Shown here one piece after another: positions 59,308-64,000 of a stretch of 64,000 nucleotides of DNA. Within the stretch, counting starts at the first letter, position 1. Each line of letters begins with the position of its first letter. The DNA comes from Pseudomonas kairouanensis. GTDB taxonomy: Bacteria; Pseudomonadota; Gammaproteobacteria; Pseudomonadales; Pseudomonadaceae. A program made the position numbers and the translations under genes. Below the pieces are notes generated by a model. That model ran no database searches, was not told where the DNA came from, and saw nothing but the letters and a program-made list of their open reading frames with translations. The stretch covers positions 1 to 64,000 of the forward strand of contig NZ_QUZU01000036.1 in the NCBI RefSeq assembly GCF_004682055.1, in the 5' to 3' direction.

Positions 59308-59748
59308 ATGCTGCGTTCCATGCTGCGTCTTGCCGCCCCATCCATCGCCCTTGCGCTGGTACTGCCCGTTGGCGCCCAGGCGGCCTCGCTGCTGGAGGCC
59401 CAAATGAACAGGAAGCTGCAGAGCGTCGCGGCAGAGAGTAACAAAGACCTGCCCCGGGAAATCGACGAAAAAACCCTGGAAGTGGCCTACACCGTTGAAG
59501 GCATGCAACTGATCGACCACCTCAGCGTACAACCTGACCGCGCCGAGCAAATGCGTGCCAACCCCAAGGCCGTGTACTTCCAGCTGGGCCAAAGTGTGTG
59601 CTTGAACAAGGGCTACCGCGAGCTGATGGCCAAGGGCGCGGTGATGCGCTACGAAATCAGCGAGAACAAGACCAACCGCCCTGTCGCCTCCGTGAAGTTC
59701 GTAGAGGCTGACTGCCCAGCCCCGGCTGCGGCGAAGAAGAAAAAGTAA
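59308..59748 (+). CDS. Secreted protein of the PA3611 type
   Basis: A 146-residue exported protein: signal peptide MLRSMLRLAAPSIALALVLP cut after AQA, then SLLEAQMNRKLQSVAAESNK, VCLNKGYRELMAKGAVMRYE and a Lys-rich tail (AAAKKKK). Two cysteines (VCLN, ADCPA) could pair. It resembles P. aeruginosa PA3611, a structurally studied, quorum-sensing-linked protein of unclear mechanism. AGGAGAGTTTC precedes the ATG. Confidence 0.8.
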   Translation: MLRSMLRLAAPSIALALVLPVGAQAASLLEAQMNRKLQSVAAESNKDLPREIDEKTLEVAYTVEGMQLIDHLSVQPDRAEQMRANPKAVYFQLGQSVCLNKGYRELMAKGAVMRYEISENKTNRPVASVKFVEADCPAPAAAKKKK

Positions 59749-60036
59749 AGACGCGACCTTCGCACGCTGCCGCCCGGTAGCGTGCACTCCCCGCTACAGG
59801 TTTTTCAGGCAGCTAGACTGCCTGTCAGGCGATCAATAAGTGGTTGCCAGCCAAGGGTTTTGCGGCCCATGATCAAGCCATCCCAACCCTTCATTCCCAG
59901 CAGTTCCCCTGCTGTTCTGTAATATTTTCAGGGCAAAAGAAGGTTGCCCCCTGCGGCAAGCAGCGACACATGCAGTGTCGTCGCCTCCGGCGATTGGCTC
60001 GTCGGCCACCCGGGCCCTGTAAGAAGGAGAAGTTGA
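59749..60036. other. Intergenic stretch with two hairpins upstream of the LOG-family gene
   Basis: No gene is supported here. Visible structures: GCACGCT...AGCGTGC (59762-59785), probably the end of the upstream transcript, and CGACAC-ATGCA-GTGTCG (59964-59980) in the leader of the LOG-family gene. No recognised riboswitch or sRNA. Confidence 0.6.
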
Positions 60037-61149
60037 ATGCCTTACGAACCGAATGACCGCCTGCTCCAACATTTTGAAGAAAACGGGGCCGACCTCACGC
60101 AGCAGGTCGAAGCACAACTCCAGCTGATCGCCCCCAACAGCCCGAATATTCCCCTGTATCGCGACATGATCCTCACCGTCCTGCGCATGGCTCAGGACGA
60201 CCGCAATCGCTGGAACGCCAAGATCACCTTGCAAGCCATCCGCGAGCTGGACAACGCCTTCCGCGTGCTGGAGCAATTCAAGGGCCGCCGCAAGGTCACG
60301 GTATTTGGCTCGGCGCGCACGCCGGTTGAAAGCCCGTTGTATGCGTTGGCCCGGGAAGTCGGCGCATTGCTCGCCCAATCCGACCTGATGGTGATTACCG
60401 GCGGCGGAGGCGGCATCATGGCCGCCGCACACGAAGGCGCCGGCCTGGAACACAGCCTGGGGTTCAACATTACCCTGCCGTTTGAACAGCACGCCAACCC
60501 GACCATCGATGGCACCGACAATCTGCTGTCCTTTCACTTCTTCTTTACCCGCAAGCTGTTCTTCGTCAAAGAGGCCGACGCGCTGGTGCTGTGCCCCGGC
60601 GGTTTTGGCACACTGGATGAGGCGCTGGAGGTGCTGACGCTGATCCAGACCGGCAAAAGTCCGCTGGTCCCCGTGGTGTTGCTGGACGCACCAGGCGGCG
60701 GTTTCTGGCAAGGCGCGCTGGACTTTATCCGCAGTCAACTGGAAGCCAACCGCTATATCCTGCCCACCGACCTCAAGCTGGTGCGGCTGGTGCACAGCGC
60801 TGAAGAGGCGGTGGATGAGATCAACCGGTTTTATGCCAACTTCCATTCCACCCGCTGGTTGAAACGCGAATTTGTGGTGCGCATGCATCACCCGCTCAGT
60901 GATGGGGCGCTAGCCCACTTGCAGAGCGAGTTTGCCAGCCTGCGGCTGAGCGGGGAGTTTCAGCAACTTGCCTATACGGGCGAGGAGCATGATGAGCCGA
61001 GGTTCAGCCATTTGACACGCCTGGTGTTCAACTTCAATGGGCGCGATCAGGGCCGGTTGCGGGAGTTGGTGGACTACATCAACTTGCCGGAGAACTGGGC
61101 ACAGGCTCAAGGGAAGGCGCAGCACCGCGTGGCGCCAGAGCCGGCTTGA
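60037..61149 (+). CDS. LOG-family (TIGR00725-like) protein
   Basis: A 370-residue protein with a LOG (Rossmann-type) core at about 90-270: KVTVFGSARTPVESPLYALA, VITGGGGGIMAAAHEGAG and the active motif CPGGFGTLDEALEVLTL (PGGxGTxxE). In plants and some bacteria LOG enzymes release cytokinin bases from their ribotides. This long version has extra N- and C-terminal helical regions not found in cytokinin-activating LOG, so a different nucleotide substrate is likely. AAGGAGAAGTTGA precedes the ATG. Confidence 0.9.
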   Translation: MPYEPNDRLLQHFEENGADLTQQVEAQLQLIAPNSPNIPLYRDMILTVLRMAQDDRNRWNAKITLQAIRELDNAFRVLEQFKGRRKVTVFGSARTPVESPLYALAREVGALLAQSDLMVITGGGGGIMAAAHEGAGLEHSLGFNITLPFEQHANPTIDGTDNLLSFHFFFTRKLFFVKEADALVLCPGGFGTLDEALEVLTLIQTGKSPLVPVVLLDAPGGGFWQGALDFIRSQLEANRYILPTDLKLVRLVHSAEEAVDEINRFYANFHSTRWLKREFVVRMHHPLSDGALAHLQSEFASLRLSGEFQQLAYTGEEHDEPRFSHLTRLVFNFNGRDQGRLRELVDYINLPENWAQAQGKAQHRVAPEPA

Positions 61150-61164
61150 TTTTTTAAGCGCAAA

Positions 61165-61200
61165 AAAATAGGCCCACTATTTACATAGTGGGCCTATTTT
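61165..61200. terminator. Bidirectional rho-independent terminator
   Basis: AAAATAGGCCCACTAT and ATAGTGGGCCTATTTT form a 16-bp perfect stem with a TTAC loop between converging LOG-family and recX genes, with A/T-rich flanks on both strands. Confidence 0.93.
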
Positions 61201-61272
61201 GTGGGGCTTAGGTGAAGTCGTTGGGGCGGCTGTGCTGACTAACGCGGTGCAAGCCTTTTCACCCCCAACGGC

Positions 61273-61740
61273 TCAGTCATCCATGTCCCGGCCGCTCAGT
61301 AAGCGGCTGATCATCTCCATCGAAAATCCGCGGTAGCTCAGGAAGCGCCCCTGTTTCGCCCGCTCTTTGGCATCAATAGGTAGATGGCCAGAGAACTTGC
61401 GACGCCAGGTATCTTCCAACTGAGACTGCCAACTGATCCCGCACTCGCGCAGGGCGAGGTCGATATCCGTGCGTTGCAGGCCGCGCTGGCTCAGCTCTTC
61501 GCGAATCCGCGCCGGGCCGTAGCCCGAGCGGGCTCGATAGGACACAAAGCTTTCAAGGTATCGGGATTCCGACAGCAAACCCTCTTCCGTCAAACGGTCG
61601 AGGGCGGCTTCGATCATTTCGGGTTCTGCGCCGCGCTGACGCAGTTTACGCGTCAGCTCGACTCGACCATGCTCGCGGCGAGCGAGCAGGTCCATTGCAG
61701 TGCGCCGAACGGCGACGGGTGTGTCCAGTACAACTGTCAT
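61273..61740 (-). CDS. recX: Regulatory protein RecX
   Basis: A 155-residue RecX made of helical repeats (RRTAMDLLARREHGRVELTR; ALDRLTEEGLLSESRYLESF; SGYGPARIREELSQRGLQRT). It binds RecA filaments and limits their growth. It lies 8 bases downstream of recA and is co-transcribed under SOS control. Confidence 0.96.
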   Translation of the reverse strand: MTVVLDTPVAVRRTAMDLLARREHGRVELTRKLRQRGAEPEMIEAALDRLTEEGLLSESRYLESFVSYRARSGYGPARIREELSQRGLQRTDIDLALRECGISWQSQLEDTWRRKFSGHLPIDAKERAKQGRFLSYRGFSMEMISRLLSGRDMDD

Positions 61741-61748
61741 CGTTGAGA

Positions 61749-62807
61749 TCAGATGTCAGTGTCGGCTTCTTCGACTTCTTCAACCGGCTCGCGGTTGGCA
61801 GCAGCTTTCACGTCCGGTGCTGCGGTCAGCAGCTTGTCGCGGATCTGCTTCTCAAGCGTGGCGGCGATATCCGGGTTTTCTGCCAGGAACTTGGCCGAGT
61901 TGGCCTTGCCCTGACCGATCTTGCTGCCGTTGTAGGCATACCAGGCACCGGATTTCTCGACGAAACCATGCAGCACACCCAGGTCGATCATCTCGCCGTT
62001 CAGGTAGATACCCTTGCCGTAGAGAATCTGGAACTCGGCCTGACGGAAAGGCGGGGCCACTTTGTTCTTCACGACTTTAACGCGGGTTTCGCTACCGACA
62101 ACCTCGTCACCTTCCTTCACCGCGCCAGTACGGCGGATATCCAGACGGACCGAAGCGTAGAACTTCAAAGCGTTACCACCGGTGGTGGTTTCCGGGCTGC
62201 CAAACATCACGCCGATCTTCATACGGATCTGGTTGATGAAGATCACCAGGCAGTTGGCGTTCTTGATGTTACCGGTGATTTTACGCAGCGCCTGGGACAT
62301 CAGGCGGGCTTGCAGGCCTACGTGCATGTCACCCATTTCGCCTTCGATCTCAGCCTTGGGTACCAGGGCTGCCACGGAGTCGACCACGATCACGTCGATG
62401 GCGTTGGAACGCACCAGCATGTCGGTGATTTCCAGGGCTTGCTCACCGGTGTCCGGTTGAGATACCAGCAGGTCGTCAACGTTGACGCCCAGCTTGCCAG
62501 CGTATTCAGGGTCCAGGGCGTGCTCGGCGTCGACGAACGCACAGGTGGCGCCCATTTTTTGCGCCTGGGCGATCACCGACAGGGTCAGGGTGGTTTTACC
62601 GGAAGATTCAGGACCGTAGATTTCAACGATACGGCCTTTTGGCAGGCCGCCAATGCCGAGCGCGATGTCCAGACCCAGAGAGCCAGTGGAAATAGCCGGG
62701 ATCGCCTGACGGTCGTGATCGCCCATACGCATTACGGCACCCTTGCCGAATTGACGTTCGATCTGACCCAGGGCCGCAGCCAAGGCTTTCTTCTTGTTGT
62801 CGTCCAT
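61749..62807 (-). CDS. recA: Recombinase RecA
   Basis: A 352-residue RecA. Walker A is GPESSGKTT; the MAW motif and DNA-binding loops L1 (EGEMGDMHVGLQARLMSQAL) and L2 (FINQIRMKIGVMFGSPETTT) are present; the acidic C-terminal tail ends EPVEEVEEADTDI. It drives homologous recombination and LexA self-cleavage. GAGGACTTTA precedes the ATG at 62807; a longer in-frame reading upstream crosses the LexA box and is not used. Confidence 0.98.
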   Translation of the reverse strand: MDDNKKKALAAALGQIERQFGKGAVMRMGDHDRQAIPAISTGSLGLDIALGIGGLPKGRIVEIYGPESSGKTTLTLSVIAQAQKMGATCAFVDAEHALDPEYAGKLGVNVDDLLVSQPDTGEQALEITDMLVRSNAIDVIVVDSVAALVPKAEIEGEMGDMHVGLQARLMSQALRKITGNIKNANCLVIFINQIRMKIGVMFGSPETTTGGNALKFYASVRLDIRRTGAVKEGDEVVGSETRVKVVKNKVAPPFRQAEFQILYGKGIYLNGEMIDLGVLHGFVEKSGAWYAYNGSKIGQGKANSAKFLAENPDIAATLEKQIRDKLLTAAPDVKAAANREPVEEVEEADTDI

Positions 62808-62847
62808 TAAAGTCCTCACGTAATCAATAAGGCCTGACGGCCAACAC

Positions 62848-62863
62848 CTGTATAAGTAGACAG
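62848..62863 (-). promoter_or_regulatory. LexA (SOS) box upstream of recA
   Basis: CTG-N10-CAG: CTGTATAAGTAGACAG, 41 bases before the recA ATG. It matches the gammaproteobacterial LexA consensus and should repress recA-recX until DNA damage. Confidence 0.93.
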
Positions 62864-62890
62864 TATTGTTCCACAAAGATCCGAAATCGC

Positions 62891-63391
62891 CTACCCCTGA
62901 TTTTCTATTTCTACTGCAGCTCGTCGCAACAAGCCCTCTAGGGCGGCCTTTACCGTTTGTCGGCGGACCTCGTCGCGGTTGCCGGAGAAGTGCTGGAGCT
63001 CGGCCGTCACCTCCTCGCCCACACCAAAGGCCAGCCAAACAGTGCCCACCGGCTTGTCCGGCGAGCCCCCATCCGGGCCGGCCACGCCGCTGACTGCCAC
63101 GGCAAACCTGGACAGGCTTTTCTCCTGGGCGCCACGGACCATCGCCTCCACCACTTCCTGGCTGACGGCCCCGACCTTCGGAAACAACGTTTCTGGCACA
63201 TTCAATTGCCGGGTCTTCTGCCGGTTGGAATAGGTGACATAACCCGCCTCGAACCAGGCCGAGCTTCCCGGGATCCGCGTGATGGCTTCGGCGATGCCGC
63301 CGCCGGTGCAGGACTCGGCCGTGGTGACATGGGCATTGAGCACCTGGAGGCGGCGCCCCAATTCGGCAGCCAGTTGAGTGATTTCCTTCAC
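62891..63391 (-). CDS. pncC: Nicotinamide-nucleotide amidohydrolase PncC (CinA C-terminal domain)
   Basis: A 166-residue enzyme of the CinA C-terminal (YgaD) family, which converts NMN to nicotinate mononucleotide. Signatures: TTAESCTGGGIAEAITRIPG, AVSGVAGPDGGSPDKPVGTV. It is the usual neighbour of recA in pseudomonads. In several P. fluorescens genomes a phage tail-like cluster sits between this gene and mutS. Confidence 0.95.
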   Translation of the reverse strand: MKEITQLAAELGRRLQVLNAHVTTAESCTGGGIAEAITRIPGSSAWFEAGYVTYSNRQKTRQLNVPETLFPKVGAVSQEVVEAMVRGAQEKSLSRFAVAVSGVAGPDGGSPDKPVGTVWLAFGVGEEVTAELQHFSGNRDEVRRQTVKAALEGLLRRAAVEIENQG

Positions 63392-63473
63392 GGTCGTCTC
63401 CAGAAATAGGCGGGGGATTTGCCTACCCTACAGGAGCGAATCGGACAAGCAAGCGACAGACCGGATCAAGATG

Positions 63474-63944
63474 CTAACGGGCGACGGCACGCACATAAGC
63501 CTGGCAGGCACGCAGGGCAATCACGGCATTATCCCCGTCATCGGTGATGCCGATAATTCGTTGAGCATGCGCCGGGTCAAGTCGGGCTCGTGCGCCTGCA
63601 TGAACCACGCCGCCGGCGCTGGAGGGGGCTGGCACCGAGCCGCCGCTGGAGGCGTCGAGAAGGACTGACAACCGCACATCAGCAGTGGCCAGACGGTCGC
63701 GCAGAGCAGCTTGTTGACGCTGGGCATCGCTCAACTCCCGTGCATGTTGTTGGTCGCTGGCGCTGAGTTGTTGCTCCAGAGCCAGCCGTTTTTGGTGCTC
63801 GGCCTGTTGTAGGTGCAACGCAGCCTGCGCCTGTACCGCCGACAAACCCTCGATCTGCGCCCCATACCGCCAAGCCTGCACCTGCCAGGTCAGCGCCACC
63901 GAGAGGCCAATACCGATCAGTTGCCAGGCGCCTAGGCAACGCAT
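63474..63944 (-). CDS. Phage/tailocin i-spanin (Rz-like)
   Basis: A 156-residue inner-membrane spanin: one N-terminal helix (LIGIGLSVALTWQVQAW), a long periplasmic coiled coil (AALHLQQAEHQKRLALEQQL; QQHARELSDAQRQQAALRD) and the characteristic Rz C-terminus ending RIIGITDDGDNAVIALRACQ. It fuses inner and outer membranes at lysis with Rz1. The ATG at 63944 lies inside the end of the upstream endolysin gene (13-base overlap), a typical lysis-cassette layout. Confidence 0.87.
   Translation of the reverse strand: MRCLGAWQLIGIGLSVALTWQVQAWRYGAQIEGLSAVQAQAALHLQQAEHQKRLALEQQLSASDQQHARELSDAQRQQAALRDRLATADVRLSVLLDASSGGSVPAPSSAGGVVHAGARARLDPAHAQRIIGITDDGDNAVIALRACQAYVRAVAR
63521..63727 (-). CDS. Embedded o-spanin lipoprotein (Rz1-like)
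   Basis: A 68-residue reading frame lying wholly inside Rz in the +1 frame. It has a signal and lipobox-like region (LLCATVWPLLMCGC) and a Pro-rich mature part (STPPAAARCQPPPAPAA), the hallmarks of Rz1. Embedded Rz1 genes are standard in lambda-type spanin pairs. The ribosome site is weak and the C-terminal half is longer than in short Rz1 proteins. Confidence 0.68.
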   Translation of the reverse strand: MPSVNKLLCATVWPLLMCGCQSFSTPPAAARCQPPPAPAAWFMQAHEPDLTRRMLNELSASPMTGIMP

Positions 63945-64000
63945 AACACCGCCTTCGCCCGCGCCCACAGCTGCAAACGGTCTTCCAGGCCATTGAGCCC
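63932..64000 (-). CDS. Phage/tailocin endolysin, C-terminal end only
   Basis: The last 22 codons of an upstream gene, reading GLNGLEDRLQLWARAKAVL and then CVA before TAG at 63934-63932. This tail is typical of glycoside-hydrolase-type endolysins of Pseudomonas phages and tailocins. The rest lies past the right edge. It overlaps the Rz start by 13 bases. Confidence 0.65.
   Translation of the reverse strand, partial: GLNGLEDRLQLWARAKAVLCVA

Noticed and set aside
1..64000. Defence, secretion or biosynthetic island
   Set aside because: Apart from the lysis cassette at the right edge, every recognisable gene is core or widely conserved in pseudomonads. No integrase, transposase, tRNA-linked attachment site or composition shift was seen.

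Overview
The window is chromosomal DNA from a fluorescent Pseudomonas, most likely the P. fluorescens group. Four things point there: GC-rich coding sequence; REP/REPIN palindromes of the fluorescent-pseudomonad type (TGTGGGAGCGGGCTTGCTCG and variants) in about ten intergenic gaps; a gene order that repeats blocks known from P. aeruginosa (adk-ppc-...-lptF-...-lysS-prfB-wspRFEDCBA, and dgkA-erdR-...-recX-recA-pncC); and a phage lysis cassette beside pncC (cinA), next to recA, a classic tailocin/prophage site in this group. Nearly all of the window is conserved genome. No CRISPR array, rRNA, tRNA, insertion sequence or recognisable defence system was found.

Layout. 1-5.99 kb (mostly +): the end of dapE, rlmA, a small hypothetical gene, a cold-shock protein on the other strand, plsB, a YbaY-type lipoprotein and a DUF4197 protein. 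6.0-11.5 kb: an RND efflux operon (membrane-fusion lipoprotein, RND pump, LysE-type exporter) divergent from its TetR regulator, with a perfect palindrome between them. 11.6-15.9 kb: rsmJ, an unrecognised protein with a 44-residue internal duplication, an extensin-like protein, an isocitrate-lyase/PEP-mutase-family protein, a DUF72 protein and a small hypothetical. 16.0-20.4 kb: tsaB, adk, ppc. 20.5-26.2 kb: envelope genes, including the DUF4398-lptF lipoprotein pair, a harpin-like Gly-rich small protein, a lipoprotein hydrolase and a MATCAP/DUF1704 putative metallopeptidase. 26.3-29.8 kb: a TetR regulator, lysS, and prfB with its programmed frameshift. 30.1-38.5 kb: the complete Wsp surface-sensing, cyclic-di-GMP pathway. 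38.7-45.2 kb: a DUF533 protein, then a polyamine-type ABC transporter with a gamma-aminobutyraldehyde dehydrogenase. 45.5-50.8 kb: opgD, a small ORF, an old-yellow-enzyme reductase, kup. 51.1-55.1 kb: rimO, an acetyltransferase, a divergent RsuA-family protein, a DUF1456 protein, trmO. 55.2-59.1 kb: fpr and finR divergent, dgkA, an ErdR-type response regulator and a DTW-domain tRNA modifier. 59.3-63.4 kb: a PA3611-like secreted protein, a LOG-family protein, recX, recA with a LexA box, pncC. 63.47-64.0 kb: Rz, embedded Rz1 and the last codons of an endolysin.

How the genes work together. The Wsp genes form one translationally coupled chemosensory circuit: receptor WspA, couplers WspB/WspD, methyltransferase WspC, methylesterase WspF and hybrid kinase WspE feed the diguanylate cyclase WspR. 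The ydcSTUV-patD cluster couples uptake of a putrescine-like compound to its oxidation. The efflux operon and its TetR repressor form a self-contained detoxification switch. Fpr/FinR is a redox-stress pair. recA and recX sit under a LexA site, and the lysis genes beside them mark the edge of an SOS-inducible phage-like element that continues past the right end. The genes of least clear function are the duplicated-repeat protein (12.5 kb), the harpin-like protein (22.5 kb), the MATCAP-family protein (24.4 kb) and the RsuA-family protein with an altered active site (53.1 kb).
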